Source of the DNA: Oscillatoriales cyanobacterium
GTDB taxonomy: Bacteria; Cyanobacteriota; Cyanobacteriia; CACIAM-69d
NCBI GenBank assembly: GCA_004292515.1
Contig: RDXB01000042.1
Span: 1-64,000, forward strand
DNA length: 64,000 nt
Reading direction: 5' to 3'
The translations under genes were made by a program, and so were the position numbers. Below are positions 53,232 to 62,969 of the stretch, piece after piece; positions within the stretch are counted from its first letter, which is position 1, and the number at the start of each line of letters is the position of its first letter. A model generated the notes under the pieces. That model made no database searches, was not told where the DNA came from, and saw nothing but the letters and a program-made list of their open reading frames with translations.

Positions 53232-54914
53232 ATGGCGGATCACTTTCCCTGGCTGACCGCGATCGTCCTGCTCCCGCTCGTCGCAGCCCTGTTCATTCCC
53301 CTGTTACCCGAGCGCAACGGCAAAGTTGTCCGTTGGTTTGCTCTCGGCGTTGGCATCACAGACTTTCTGTTGATGTGCTACACCTTCTGGACTCATTACG
53401 ACTCGAGCAATTCATCTTTCCAGCTCGTCGAAAAATATTCCTGGCTGCCCCAAATCGGCTTTAGCTGGGCGGTTTCGGTAGATGGCATCTCCATGCCCCT
53501 CGTGTTGTTGGCAGGCTTTGTCACTACCCTGGCGATGTGGGCCTCTTGGCAGGTCGATCGCAAACCGCGCCTGTTTTATTTCCTGATGTTGGTGCTCTAC
53601 TCCGCCCAGATCGGGGTGTTTGTAGCCCAAGACCTGCTGCTGTTCTTCATCCAGTGGGAATTGGAACTGGTGCCAGTCTACTTGCTGGTGTCGATTTGGG
53701 GTGGTCAACGCCGCCGCTACGCCGCCACTAAGTTCTTGATCTACACAGCCGCCGCTTCGATTTTCATCTTGGTGGCTGGCTTGGCCCTGGCCCTGATGGG
53801 CGATGGCCCCACCACCTTTGACATTGCCGAACTGTCGCTCAAGAACTACTCCTTGGGCTTGGAACTGCTGCTCTATGCCGGTTTGCTGATTGCCTTTGGC
53901 GTGAAGCTGGCGATTTTCCCGCTCCACACTTGGTTGCCCGATGCCCACGGTGAAGCCTCGGCTCCGGTGTCGATGATTCTGGCGGGTGTGCTGCTGAAGA
54001 TGGGTGGCTATGGTCTGATTCGCCTGAACTTGGATCTGCTCTCGGATGCCCATATCTACTTCGCCCCGGTGCTGGCAATCCTCGGCGTGGTGAACATCAT
54101 CTACGGTGCATTCGCCTCCTTTGGCCAAAACAACATGAAGCGGCGCTTGGCCTATTCCTCCGTGTCGCACATGGGTTTCGTGCTGTTGGGGATTGCCTCC
54201 TTCACGGATTTGGGTGTGAGCGGCGCAATGCTGCAAATGCTGTCCCACGGGTTGATTGCGGCGCTGCTGTTCTTCTTGGCGGGCGTGACCTACGATCGCA
54301 CCCACACGCTGGCGATGGATCAAATGCGTGGCATTGGTCAACTGATGCCGAAGGTGTTTGCGCTGTTCACGATCGCGGCGATGGCTTCCTTGGCCCTGCC
54401 GGGGATGAGCGGTTTTGCCAGTGAATTGGCGGTGTTTGTCGGCATCACCAGCAGCGATATCTACAGCTCCACTTTCTGCACAGTGACGGTGTTCTTGGCG
54501 GCGGTGGGTGTGATTCTCACGCCGATTTATCTGCTGTCGATGTTGCGTCAGGTGTTCTACGGCACGACGGCGGACTTGGCTTGCGAAGTGGGTAACGCCA
54601 ATCTGCAAAACCAAGACGTGGAAGGCGCGGTCTGCTTTGGCACCGATTGCGTGCTGCCGGGTCAGTCGGTGTTCCGCGATGCCCGCAAGCGTGAAGTGGC
54701 GATTTCGATGGCGTTCTTGATTCCGATCGTGGCGATCGGGGTCTATCCGAAGCTGGCCACAAAGGTCTACGACGTGAAGACGGTGGCGGTGAATTCCCAG
54801 GTGCGCGAGTCCTACACGATCGCGAAGGCGAATCCTGAGTTCTTCGCCCTGAGTCCGTTCCAGCGTTCGATCGCGGCGGACAACGTGGCCACGGCTCCGA
54901 GCTTGGTTGACTAG
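53232..54914 (+). CDS. ndhD: NAD(P)H-quinone oxidoreductase subunit 4 (NdhD1 type)
   Basis: A membrane subunit of the cyanobacterial NDH-1 complex in the thylakoid, homologous to bacterial NuoM/ND4 and one of the proton-pumping antiporter-like subunits. About 560 residues with 14 predicted helices; conserved Glu/Lys of the antiporter core in [18 protein letters not shown] and [21 protein letters not shown]. The ATG at 53232 ([15 protein letters not shown]) matches the family N-terminus. A TTG at 53217 sits better relative to AAGGAAG (53201), so the true start is unsettled. Not next to ndhF here. The NdhD1 type, in respiration and cyclic flow, is judged by similarity. Confidence 0.95.
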   Translation: MADHFPWLTAIVLLPLVAALFIPLLPERNGKVVRWFALGVGITDFLLMCYTFWTHYDSSNSSFQLVEKYSWLPQIGFSWAVSVDGISMPLVLLAGFVTTLAMWASWQVDRKPRLFYFLMLVLYSAQIGVFVAQDLLLFFIQWELELVPVYLLVSIWGGQRRRYAATKFLIYTAAASIFILVAGLALALMGDGPTTFDIAELSLKNYSLGLELLLYAGLLIAFGVKLAIFPLHTWLPDAHGEASAPVSMILAGVLLKMGGYGLIRLNLDLLSDAHIYFAPVLAILGVVNIIYGAFASFGQNNMKRRLAYSSVSHMGFVLLGIASFTDLGVSGAMLQMLSHGLIAALLFFLAGVTYDRTHTLAMDQMRGIGQLMPKVFALFTIAAMASLALPGMSGFASELAVFVGITSSDIYSSTFCTVTVFLAAVGVILTPIYLLSMLRQVFYGTTADLACEVGNANLQNQDVEGAVCFGTDCVLPGQSVFRDARKREVAISMAFLIPIVAIGVYPKLATKVYDVKTVAVNSQVRESYTIAKANPEFFALSPFQRSIAADNVATAPSLVD

Positions 54915-55019
54915 GACCTTGCTCCGGTTGATCTGACGTTCATTGGACGTAAATCATCGGGCTGATCCGCTAACTGGCTAGGTTGATGAGTTTGGTGGAC
55001 TAGTCCGCAGAATACTTGC

Positions 55020-55054
55020 AATGGGTTGGGCAGCATTCCTGTCCAGCCCATTTT
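55020..55054 (+). terminator. Terminator-like hairpin after ndhD
   Basis: AATGGGTTGG-like arm (ATGGGTTGG) and CCAGCCCAT, followed by TTTGCG. It lies about 105 bp after the ndhD stop. Confidence 0.6.
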
Positions 55055-55193
55055 GCGCTTTGGGGTCTGGGGCAACAGCAGCATGGGTCGGGCTATGGGG
55101 GATTGTTGCGGTGTAGTATGTTCGTTGCTATATCCGGCGCACTTCGGTGGCGGCGACCTTTGACCGCGCTCCGGGTGATTGATCTCCAGCCCT

Positions 55194-56597
55194 ATGCAAC
55201 GCCAAAAATTTACCCTCGGTTTTATTGTCATCCTGACGATCGCCGCGATCGCCACGATCGTGAACTTGCCCGTGCAGTTGGGCTTAGATCTGCGTGGTGG
55301 ATCGCAACTGACGCTGCAAGTGATGACCACTCCTGAGATTCAACAAATCACGCCCGAGGATCTGTCAGCCGTCCGCAAGGTGATTGACAATCGGATCAAC
55401 CAACTGGGCGTATCGGAAGCACTGGTGCAAACGTCCGGTGCTGACAAGTTGGTGGTGCAACTGCCGGGGGTCAGCGATCCCGAACAGGCCGAGCGGGTGC
55501 TGGGCAACACGGCCCGGCTGGAGTTTCGGGCCCAGAAAAGGGGCAGTGAAGCCCAATACCAGGTGGAGCGCCAGGTTTACGACGAGCTGAAGGCCAAGCG
55601 CGCAGCCTTGATTAAGGCGGGGGATGCCAAGGCGATCGCGGAAAATCAACAGGCGATCGAACGCAGCCAAACCGCCATCAGTGAGTTGTTTGAAAAAGCC
55701 GCCCTCACGGGTCAAGACTTGCGTGAAGCCGGTGCTGCGCCCGAGGGCGGTGTGAGCAATGGCTGGGTGGTGATTATTCGGTTCTCGGCCGATGCGGGCG
55801 ATCGCTATGCCGAATTGACCAAAAACCTGGCGGGCACTGGTCGGGGCTTGGGGATTTTTCTCGATCGCGACCTGCTGACTGCCCCGGTGGTCGGCGCTGA
55901 ATATGCCCAACTGGGAATCACCGGCGGCAGCACCGAAATTCGCGGCAACTTCACCGCCGACTCATCCCAGGAGCTAGTGATTCAGCTTCGGGGTGGGGCC
56001 TTGCCCTTGCCTGTGAAACTGGTGGAAACCCGCACCGTGGGCGCAACCCTGGGCCGCGACAGCGTAGAAAGCAGCATTTGGGCCGGCGTGGGTGGCTTGA
56101 TCCTGGTGCTGGTGTTTATGGCGCTTTACTACCGCTTGCCGGGCGTGGTGGCTGACCTGGCTCTGGTGATCTATGCGATCTTGAACTTCGCGGTGTTTGC
56201 CTTGGTGCCTGTCACCCTCACCCTGCCAGGGATTGCGGGGTTCATCCTCAGTATCGGGATGGCGGTGGATGCCAACGTGCTGATCTTTGAGCGCACCCGC
56301 GAGGAACTGCAAGCGGGCAAGAGTCTCTACCGATCGGTGGAATCAGGCTTCTACCGGGCGTTCTCCAGCATTTTGGATGGCAACATCACCACGATCATTG
56401 CCTGTGTCGTGCTGTTTTGGTTGGGGTCGGGCTTGGTCAAGGGGTTTGCCCTCACCCTGGCCATTGGGGTGCTGTTGAGCATGTTCACGGCCCTGACCTG
56501 TAGCCGCACCCTTTTGTTTGTGGCCTTGAGCTTCCCTTCCCTCCGCCGACCTGAGTGGTTTTGCCCTGGTCTCAAGTCAGCAACTCCCCAAAACTAA
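55194..56597 (+). CDS. secD: Protein translocase subunit SecD
   Basis: 467 residues from the ATG at 55194 (MQRQKFTLGFIVILTIAA). One N-terminal helix, a periplasmic region with the D1 motif LGLDLRGGSQLTLQV, and five C-terminal helices containing FALVPVTLTLPGIAGFILS and GMAVDANVLIFERTREEL. With SecF it uses the proton-motive force to complete export through SecYEG. secF follows on the same strand; about 225 bp with two short tandem arrays separates them. Confidence 0.97.
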   Translation: MQRQKFTLGFIVILTIAAIATIVNLPVQLGLDLRGGSQLTLQVMTTPEIQQITPEDLSAVRKVIDNRINQLGVSEALVQTSGADKLVVQLPGVSDPEQAERVLGNTARLEFRAQKRGSEAQYQVERQVYDELKAKRAALIKAGDAKAIAENQQAIERSQTAISELFEKAALTGQDLREAGAAPEGGVSNGWVVIIRFSADAGDRYAELTKNLAGTGRGLGIFLDRDLLTAPVVGAEYAQLGITGGSTEIRGNFTADSSQELVIQLRGGALPLPVKLVETRTVGATLGRDSVESSIWAGVGGLILVLVFMALYYRLPGVVADLALVIYAILNFAVFALVPVTLTLPGIAGFILSIGMAVDANVLIFERTREELQAGKSLYRSVESGFYRAFSSILDGNITTIIACVVLFWLGSGLVKGFALTLAIGVLLSMFTALTCSRTLLFVALSFPSLRRPEWFCPGLKSATPQN

Positions 56598-56648
56598 CCA
56601 GCCAAGACTAACCAGCCAAGACTAACTAGCCAAAATTAACCAGATAAA
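56593..56648. repeat. 14 bp tandem repeat, 4 units
   Basis: Units ACTAACCAGCCAAG (two exact, two degenerate) directly after secD. Confidence 0.9.
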
Positions 56649-56716
56649 TGCCTTCGGGACGAAGGAACCAGGCCGGTCAGTCCGGCAGTTCCTGATCGCC
56701 CGATCAGCAACGTTAT

Positions 56717-56758
56717 CCCAGTGACATTGCCCCAGTGACATTGCCCCAGTGACATTTT
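56717..56758. repeat. 14 bp tandem repeat, 3 units
   Basis: Units CCCAGTGACATTGC (two exact, last CCCAGTGACATTTT) between secD and secF. Confidence 0.9.
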
Positions 56759-56823
56759 CCAAACCTCCTCAAATTCGTTGATTCAAACTCCGATTCAAAC
56801 CTCGATCGCAAGCGTAAAACCCA

Positions 56824-57810
56824 ATGAAACTCAAGGTTGTTGAACAAAGTCGGTTGTGGTGGTCGGTGTCCCTCGCCCTGACGGTGGCAGGGGCGATCGC
56901 CGTGGTCGGTTGCCTAGTCACCTTTGGAACCCCGCTGAAGTTAGGCCTGGATTTTTCGGGTGGAACGCGGCTGCAATTGCAATTAGCCTGCGAAACACCA
57001 CAATCACAACCTCAATGTCAAAAACCGATCGAGCTGGCCGACGTGCGCGAGGTGTTGACAGCCCAAGATTTGGGTGGCGCAGCAGTACAACTGCTGGACG
57101 TAAACTCCAAGGCCCAAGACCGACACATTGTTGCAATTCGATCGCAGGACATCACCCCCGAAAAACGGGTTTCCTTGGTCAGTGCCCTCGAAGCCAAAGT
57201 GGGCAAATTCGATCCCCAAGCCACCCAAATTGACACCGTGGGCCCCGTCTTGGGTCAGCAAGTTTTGTCGTCTGGGGTGATGGCGGTTTTGCTATCACTC
57301 TTGGGCATTGTGATTTATCTCAGTTTCCGGTTTCAGTGGGACTACGCCGCCTTTGCAGTAATTGCGCTAGTCCACGACGTACTGATTACGGTGGGCGTTT
57401 TTGCCGCGTTGGGCTGGTTTGGTGGTACGGAAATTGACACCCTGTTTATTGTGGCGTTGCTGACGATCATTGGGTTTTCCGTGAACGACACGGTGGTGAT
57501 TTACGACCGCGTTCGTGAAAACATCGCCCAACGCCCCGACGGCCCGATCGGTTCGGTGGTGAATGACGCAGTCAACCAAACCCTCACGCGATCGATCAAC
57601 ACCACCGCCAGTACGCTACTGTCCGTCGTTGCCATTTTTCTGTTTGGTGGCTCCACCCTGCACGACTTCGCCTTGGCTTTAATTATTGGCTTTGTGTCCG
57701 GCGCTTATTCCAGCATTTTCATCGCCAGTACGCTGTTAGCTTGGTGGCGATCGCGCCCTGGCTACGTACCTCCCAAGCCCCGTAGCCCCAGCCTGAGCGA
57801 CGCGGTTTGA
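56824..57810 (+). CDS. secF: Protein translocase subunit SecF
   Basis: 328 residues. Family signatures: LGLDFSGGTRLQLQL in the periplasmic N-terminal part, then FAVIALVHDVLITVGVFAALGW, TIIGFSVNDTVVIYDRVREN and ALIIGFVSGAYSSIFIAS. Six predicted helices. Partner of SecD in the proton-driven step of protein export. The periplasmic loop carries an extra CETPQSQPQCQKP-type insertion after the first motif. Confidence 0.97.
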   Translation: MKLKVVEQSRLWWSVSLALTVAGAIAVVGCLVTFGTPLKLGLDFSGGTRLQLQLACETPQSQPQCQKPIELADVREVLTAQDLGGAAVQLLDVNSKAQDRHIVAIRSQDITPEKRVSLVSALEAKVGKFDPQATQIDTVGPVLGQQVLSSGVMAVLLSLLGIVIYLSFRFQWDYAAFAVIALVHDVLITVGVFAALGWFGGTEIDTLFIVALLTIIGFSVNDTVVIYDRVRENIAQRPDGPIGSVVNDAVNQTLTRSINTTASTLLSVVAIFLFGGSTLHDFALALIIGFVSGAYSSIFIASTLLAWWRSRPGYVPPKPRSPSLSDAV

Positions 57811-57909
57811 CGCGATGTTAGGTAGGCGGATTAAACCTATCATCCGATCGCGGCTGTAGCCATCCGATCCCATTCCCATCGTGATCTCAGCAGCGGAGAC
57901 TAACGCCCC

Positions 57910-58209
57910 GTGCCTAGAACCTCTCCCCAATTTCACGCGCGATCACGCTGGCGGCTTGTTGCCCTGTGTTGGCTGACGATCGGTTCCCTCAGCCTGTGGG
58001 CCCTGCGAGATGAAATTGGGCTGTGGCAGTCGCACTTTACCTGGGTGGCTGTGCGCTATGCGATCGTGTTCAATCGCTTGCCGTCTTTGGGTTTGGCCCT
58101 TTGTGTGGGCTTGACGGTTGCCACGTTAATCAGTCACAGCCACCATCTTTGCGATCGCCACGGTCGATCGACCCATCGATCGACTCACCGATCGACCCAT
58201 CACCGATAA
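57910..58209 (+). CDS. Small hypothetical membrane protein
   Basis: 99 residues from a GTG. Two hydrophobic segments (WRLVALCWLTIGSLSLWAL and LPSLGLALCVGLTVATLI) with a short polar linker; the C-terminus is His/Ser/Arg-rich with three THRS-type repeats encoded by 12 bp units (58166-58201). Shape and a GGAG upstream suggest a real gene. It lies 99 bp after secF and could be part of its transcript. No family recognised. Confidence 0.55.
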   Translation: MPRTSPQFHARSRWRLVALCWLTIGSLSLWALRDEIGLWQSHFTWVAVRYAIVFNRLPSLGLALCVGLTVATLISHSHHLCDRHGRSTHRSTHRSTHHR

Positions 58210-58695
58210 ATATCAGCTCATCACCGAAAATAATCACCGATCAACCTCAGCCCATAGACGATCGCCCGGGGGAGATTTGCACCAGCAACCGGGGCGCAAT
58301 GGTCTGAGATCACAGAGGTTGCAGCAATCTCGCTCGATCGGTTGACTCTTAGAAAAACTTGATAATAATAATGAACATCGCGCGATTCATTGGATCGCCT
58401 GCCCGATCGCTAACCAACTCTCTTCGTTGACGAGCGATCGGGATCTTGCTGTGTTGGCAAATGTTCAACCCCGCCACGAGTCACTAGCCCACCGTCACCC
58501 ATGGCGCACTGCGATCGCCAAGTTGCGAATGGGATGCCACCTTTGCAGAATTTCAGTCAGCCCATTGCTCTGAACCGCCTTCAGCATGGCTACCCATCCC
58601 CAAAGGGATTGGACAGACCAAACGACGTTGGGCCAGGGACTCAGTGACTTGCATCCATCGTTTTGCTATCCGCCGTTTTTAGGAGTCGAAGATCC

Positions 58696-58983
58696 ATGTC
58701 CGTTGAAGTCATTGAAAAGAAGTCCGCCGCCACCATTCGTAAGCCAGCTCCGCGCTACAAAGTCCTATTGCATAACGATGATTTCAACTCCATGGAATAT
58801 GTTGTTGAAACATTGCTGCATACGGTGAGTAGCCTGACCCAGCCGCAAGCGGTCAACATCATGATGGAAGCCCACATGAATGGACTCGCGCTGGTGATTA
58901 CCTGTGCCCAAGAACATGCGGAATTCTATTGCGAAACCCTCAATGGCCACGGTCTCAGTAGCACGATCGAGCCGGATGAATAA
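58696..58983 (+). CDS. clpS: ATP-dependent Clp protease adaptor ClpS
   Basis: 95 residues from the ATG at 58696 (MSVEVIEKKS), with AGGAG upstream. It delivers N-degron substrates to ClpAP/ClpCP. The conserved YKVLLHNDDFNSMEYVV segment contains the N-end-rule binding residues, followed by AVNIMMEAHMNGLALV and AEFYCETLNGHGL. Length and motif are those of cyanobacterial ClpS1. A MITE-1 copy follows 11 bp after the stop. Confidence 0.96.
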   Translation: MSVEVIEKKSAATIRKPAPRYKVLLHNDDFNSMEYVVETLLHTVSSLTQPQAVNIMMEAHMNGLALVITCAQEHAEFYCETLNGHGLSSTIEPDE

Positions 58984-58994
58984 CTGCCCCATAG

Positions 58995-59125
58995 CTTAGG
59001 AACTGTCGCCGTTTTGCCCGAAACCCTGATTCCAGCGTAACGGGATCGTGGGGAGCAAGGGGCTGAAGCCCCTTGTTACAACGATTGAGGCGAGGAAAAT
59101 CAACTGTTTCAGCTTGAACCCCAGT
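58995..59125 (+). repeat. MITE-1 copy J, interrupted at its right end
   Basis: Left end CTTAGGAACTGTCGCCGTTT, then CTGATTCCAGCGTAACGGG, centre GCAAGGGGCTGAAGCCCC, and TCAGCTTGAACCCCAG, where it is cut by MITE-3 at 59126. Another internal piece of the family (GTAACAAGGGGCTTAAACCCC) stands at about 59254-59303. Confidence 0.65.
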
Positions 59126-59215
59126 CTAATAGGTTGGGGTTCGCACAGCCCAATCCAACGCGATCCGTGCAAGCGTTGCTGGTGTTGGGTTTTGTGCCTC
59201 AACCCAACCTACTAG
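59126..59215 (+). repeat. MITE-3
   Basis: A 90 bp element whose ends are inverted repeats: CTAATAGGTTGGGGTTCG at left and CTCAACCCAACCTACTAG at right. It contains AGCCCAATCCAACGCGATC. It sits within the right end of MITE-1 copy J. Confidence 0.7.
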
Positions 59216-60256
59216 TGCGGCTGCCTTAATTCGCTGGGTCAACGTTGCGAGTCAGTCGTCGTAACAAGGGGCTTAAACCCCTTGTTTCCTAACGGTTTGG
59301 TAACGGCAACAGTTATTTGCATTGACCTATCCAAATCAGATTGCCGCGCTACTACTAGAGCTACTAGCCTAATTGATTGGGTTTATCAATTTCTGAGCCT
59401 GATTTGTCTGGCTTACAGATTTTACCAACCCAGCACATTAGTCTAGCTGTATCAGTCGTGCGGGTTTTAGCCGGCACTTCGTTTTACCAAGCCCTCAACA
59501 GCGCGCTTTAGTAATTGGCCTCAGGCCTGTGAGCTGAAGGGAGCTACCAAAACCGGAGCGATCGCAGGGAGCCAAGGTGGTGGGATGCGATCAGGAAAAT
59601 CTCCGTATAAACCCTGAGCTAGTATTTTGCCCAACGCTGTCTAGAGCCATCATTAATCCCACCCCCAAGTGGGAAGGTTTGACTAGATTTGTCACAACTA
59701 TTCACCAATTCCTAGGCGGTGTAAAGCTTTGAGGGAATTTAGGGTTTGAGAGAATAGGAGCAGAATTTGTAAAATTCCGTAAAATTACTTAAGCTGAAAT
59801 AAACATGGCCACCGAGACGTATAAAATAGCGCTTGTGGGGTAACTATCACACACCTTTCGCCCGGCATCCTCATGACTCGATCAGGCTGGCCGTGAATCC
59901 CTCCAGCTCATGGGAAGGTCGTAAAAGGCTCCAAGGTAAGTGGTGGTTGATGCCCATGCGATCGCGCGAACCACCATTGACTAACAGGTATTGACTGGCA
60001 GGTATTGACTGGCAGGCAGATGCGCAACAAGGCCGTGGTCGATCGCAATCAGGATGTATTGAGGTGGCGAGAGACATCGCCCTATTGACGCGAGATTGAC
60101 TTGAGAGAATGGCTGGCCAAAATCCGACGGCGGTTCGTGGGGTTCGGCCAATCTCGCCGAGCGATGCTTTTGCAATGCTCTCAATAGGGTGCTTAATTGG
60201 CTTGTCGAGACCGAGATCGGGTGTTTACCGGCTACGGGAAAAATTGGAGGTTCGTT
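59216..60256. other. About 1 kb intergenic region without a recognised gene
   Basis: Holds a MITE-1 fragment, a good -10-like TATAAAAT at 59820-59827, and a 14 bp duplication AGGTATTGACTGGC (59986-60013). The long space after TATAAAAT could be a leader of the 60257 gene or an unannotated RNA; I see no conserved RNA signature. No ORF there has protein-family features. Confidence 0.4.
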
Positions 60257-60481
60257 ATGTCTAAGGCATCCGCAATGAGACTTGCGCCCCAAGAACTGAC
60301 ATCGATCGAACAGGATGTTTTGTTAGCGATTCAACAGTGCGATCGCAAGGGGTTTGCAGCAACGCTGGACTTGATCCAGCTCAACACCGGTTACGCCATT
60401 GATGCGATCGAAAGTGCCGTTGATCATTTAGTCCAGAGTCGTTTGGTTCGCTCCTTAAGTAGTGAAAGGTGGAGCGATTAG
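60257..60481 (+). CDS. Small hypothetical protein with winged-helix-like composition
   Basis: 74 residues from the ATG at 60257, which has GGAGG six bases upstream. Helices LTSIEQDVLLAIQQCDRKG and AIDAIESAVDHLVQSRLVRSL look like a small MarR/winged-helix type domain, but nothing confirms DNA binding. It stands alone after a 1 kb leader and before a 14 bp tandem array. No family recognised. Confidence 0.6.
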   Translation: MSKASAMRLAPQELTSIEQDVLLAIQQCDRKGFAATLDLIQLNTGYAIDAIESAVDHLVQSRLVRSLSSERWSD

Positions 60482-60551
60482 GTGGAGCGATTCCATGACG
60501 ACAGCGCCTAGAGCTGTCGGCAAATTACCGGAAAACTCGATTGCTCGATCG

Positions 60552-60621
60552 GTTGCTGTTAACCAGTTGCTGTTAACCAATTGCTATTGACCAATTGCTG
60601 TTAACCAATTGCTGTTGGTGC
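60552..60621. repeat. 14 bp tandem repeat, 5 units
   Basis: Units GTTGCTGTTAACCA (two exact, three degenerate), directly before MITE-2 copy 2. Confidence 0.9.
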
Positions 60622-60633
60622 AACAGTCAGGGA

Positions 60634-60772
60634 CTCAGAAGATGTCTGAGAAGGATCTGGCGGCAGGAGCCAAGCACCCATAGTCATAGCAGCAAGGGAC
60701 TTAAGCCCCTTGCTTGTGTCGATCGATGGGGCATCCAGAGTATCAACTCTGGCTTTTCAGACATCCCCTGAG
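60634..60772 (+). repeat. MITE-2 copy 2
   Basis: 139 bp; ends CTCAGAAGATGTCTGAGAAG and CTTTTCAGACATCCCCTGAG, centre CAAGGGACTTAAGCCCCTTG. It matches the reverse complement of the 46386-46523 element over its whole length. Confidence 0.85.
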
Positions 60773-60809
60773 GCCCCCTGGAGTTACTGTTGGCGCGGGG
60801 AACTATCCA

Positions 60810-61640
60810 CTAGCGGTTGGCCAGGCGCGACAAGGCCGCAATCCGCGATTCTGTGGAAGGGTGGGTCGAAAACAGATTCCGCAGCCAGTCTTTTGCTGAA
60901 GGGTTGATAATCAGCAGCGGCGCAAAGGCGGGATTCCCTTCCAGACGGGTTGCGTCAGACATCATCTCCAACCGCTTGAGGGCACGGGCCAGGGCCATGG
61001 GGTCGCCGGTTAGTTCGGCTGCGCCTGCGTCAGCGGAAAATTCCCGAGTACGCGAAATGCCCAGTTGAATCACTGTGGCGGCCACAGGGGCCAACAGCAG
61101 GGCCAACAACCCAGCGATCGGGTTGCTGTTGCGATCGCGCCCACCGCCAAACCACATGGCCGCTTGGGCCAGATAGGAAATCGCCCCAGCGATCGTGGCG
61201 GCAACAGCTTGGGTCAGGGTGTCGCGGTTGCGAATGTGAGTCAGTTCGTGGGCAATCACGGCGGCTAACTCGTCCTCGGGCAGAATCTGGACGATGCCCT
61301 CCGTAACCGCGACGGCGGCATGTTCTGGATCGCGGCCGGTGGCGAAGGCGTTGGCCATGGGGCTAGGGATCACGTGCAGAGCAGGAACCGGCATCCCTGC
61401 GCGATCGCACAGGCGTTCGAGCATGGCATACAGATGCGGCGCTTGATCACGGCTGACGGGCTGTGCGCCATAGGCGGCCAGTGCAATTTTGTCAGAATAG
61501 AACCAAGAGCTGAGGTTCATGACCGCCGCCAGAACAATACCAATCAGGGCCCCGCGTGATCCCCCGAACAAAATGCCGCTGGCCCCAATCAGCAGGGCGC
61601 TCATGGTTGCCAGCAAAACCGTTGTTTTAAGACTGTTCAT
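60810..61640 (-). CDS. htpX: HtpX-like membrane zinc metalloprotease (M48)
   Basis: 276 residues. Two N-terminal hydrophobic segments, zinc site HELTHIRNRD (HExxH) near residue 130, the third ligand region SRTREFSADAGAAEL and the C-terminal FSTHPSTESRIAAL of the M48B family. HtpX degrades damaged membrane proteins. Cyanobacterial members are usually single-copy and stress-linked; no regulator is adjacent. Confidence 0.96.
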   Translation of the reverse strand: MNSLKTTVLLATMSALLIGASGILFGGSRGALIGIVLAAVMNLSSWFYSDKIALAAYGAQPVSRDQAPHLYAMLERLCDRAGMPVPALHVIPSPMANAFATGRDPEHAAVAVTEGIVQILPEDELAAVIAHELTHIRNRDTLTQAVAATIAGAISYLAQAAMWFGGGRDRNSNPIAGLLALLLAPVAATVIQLGISRTREFSADAGAAELTGDPMALARALKRLEMMSDATRLEGNPAFAPLLIINPSAKDWLRNLFSTHPSTESRIAALSRLANR

Positions 61641-61960
61641 GGGAACTGACCGAAAGAGATGAACCCAACGATCGCCCCGGGCAAAGTTCCGGGAAACGTT
61701 TAGCGGCGATCGCTGTCAATGTCCATTGTAGAAACCAGACTCGATCGATTGCCCGGTGGGAATTGCCCAGCCAGAATGACGGGTTTCCCGCATTGGTTTT
61801 TGTACTCGGTCTGGACTCGGTCTGGACTCGGCTGATCGAGTGGCGATCGACTCTGGTTTCTGACTTGTGCTCGACTGGGGGGCGATCGCTCCTAGCCGGA
61901 CACCGCATCACCAGATGACAAACCGTTGATTAACCCCCTCTGATGCAAAGGAGACACACC
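61641..61960. other. Intergenic region between divergent genes
   Basis: About 320 bp. A 12 bp direct repeat CGGTCTGGACTC occurs twice at about 61809-61832. No gene recognised. Confidence 0.4.
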
Positions 61961-62860
61961 ATGTCGGGGCCAGTGCCGATTGACGATGCTGCTGAGGGCA
62001 GTTTTTTGAGCTTGTTGATTGCCGATGGGCCGCCTACCACAGAGTTGGTGAGTCGGCCTGTGTTGCCGCCGGATGGATCGTCACCGCGTTTTTTTGACCT
62101 CAGCCCCGATCGCAAATTGGGCGATCGCGCCAAGTTGCCGGTTGATTTGCTGACGAACTATCCCGGCGGCCTGCGCGCCCTTGGGGGCAACGATGCCGTT
62201 GAAGGCTCCCACAGCAACGACATCATCTACGGCAATGGCGGCGGTGATTATCTGGTGGGTGAAGGCGGCCACGATCGAATCATCGGTGGACGCGGCGGTG
62301 ATTATCTCGGCGGTGGCGCTGGGGAGGATTCCCTATTCGGCAACTTGCAGAGTGATTATCTGTTTGGCGGCGAGGGCAATGACTTGCTGCGGGGCGGTCA
62401 GGGTGCAGACTGGCTGGTGGGCGATGCGGGCGACGACACGATCGCGGGCGATCGCGACTGCGATCGCCTTTGGGGCGGCCGGGGTGCGGATACCTTTGTT
62501 TTGCGAATAGGGGATGCACCAGCGCCCGTGGTGATTGGCACGGATCGCCCGCGATCGTTCATGGAATTTGTAGTCGATCCGGTGCCGGTGGACATCGTAT
62601 TGGACTACAACCCGACAGAGGGCGATCGAATTTTGCTCGAAGGGGTGCGGCCGGCAGATGTGCGCCTCAGTCAGCGTTATCTGACCATTGGTGATGCACG
62701 AGACTATGCGCCCGAGGGGCCGCCGCCCTTCACCCTAGCCCGCACCGCCGATTTCCAAACGGAGGCAATCGCCGCCACCTTGGTTGTGCAAGCCAGCACG
62801 GGCTTGGCCCTGGGTCTGATTCGCGGCGTGAGTCCCGATCGCGTGCAGCTTGTGGGCTAG
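61961..62860 (+). CDS. RTX-type calcium-binding repeat protein
   Basis: 299 residues from the ATG at 61961 with AAAGGAG upstream. Residues about 70-190 carry GGxGxDxLx-type nonapeptides (GGDYLVGEGGHDRIIGG, GGEGNDLLRGGQGADWL, GDAGDDTIAGD), a calcium-binding beta-roll. The last ~100 residues form a non-repeat domain (ILLEGVRPADVRLSQRYLTIG) of unknown role. RTX proteins usually leave by type I secretion, but no transporter is adjacent and no N-terminal signal peptide is seen. Confidence 0.88.
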   Translation: MSGPVPIDDAAEGSFLSLLIADGPPTTELVSRPVLPPDGSSPRFFDLSPDRKLGDRAKLPVDLLTNYPGGLRALGGNDAVEGSHSNDIIYGNGGGDYLVGEGGHDRIIGGRGGDYLGGGAGEDSLFGNLQSDYLFGGEGNDLLRGGQGADWLVGDAGDDTIAGDRDCDRLWGGRGADTFVLRIGDAPAPVVIGTDRPRSFMEFVVDPVPVDIVLDYNPTEGDRILLEGVRPADVRLSQRYLTIGDARDYAPEGPPPFTLARTADFQTEAIAATLVVQASTGLALGLIRGVSPDRVQLVG

Positions 62861-62909
62861 AAAACGGTTGACCTTACGTCAAAGGTTGCGTCAAGGACAG
62901 ATCAGGGCA

Positions 62910-62930
62910 GGGCAGGTTTCAAACCTGCCC
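62910..62930. repeat. Hairpin repeat GGGCAGGTTT-C-AAACCTGCCC
   Basis: A perfect 10 bp stem with a one-base loop (so effectively a palindrome), between convergent genes. A common cyanobacterial short repeat that may act as a terminator. Confidence 0.6.
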
Positions 62931-62969
62931 TTACCGGATGGCGATCGATCCATTTAAACCACTAGCGAT

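Noticed and set aside
59837..59870. Yfr1-like small RNA (CACACAC motif)
   Set aside because: The motif is only partial and the two flanking stem-loops of Yfr1 are not present.
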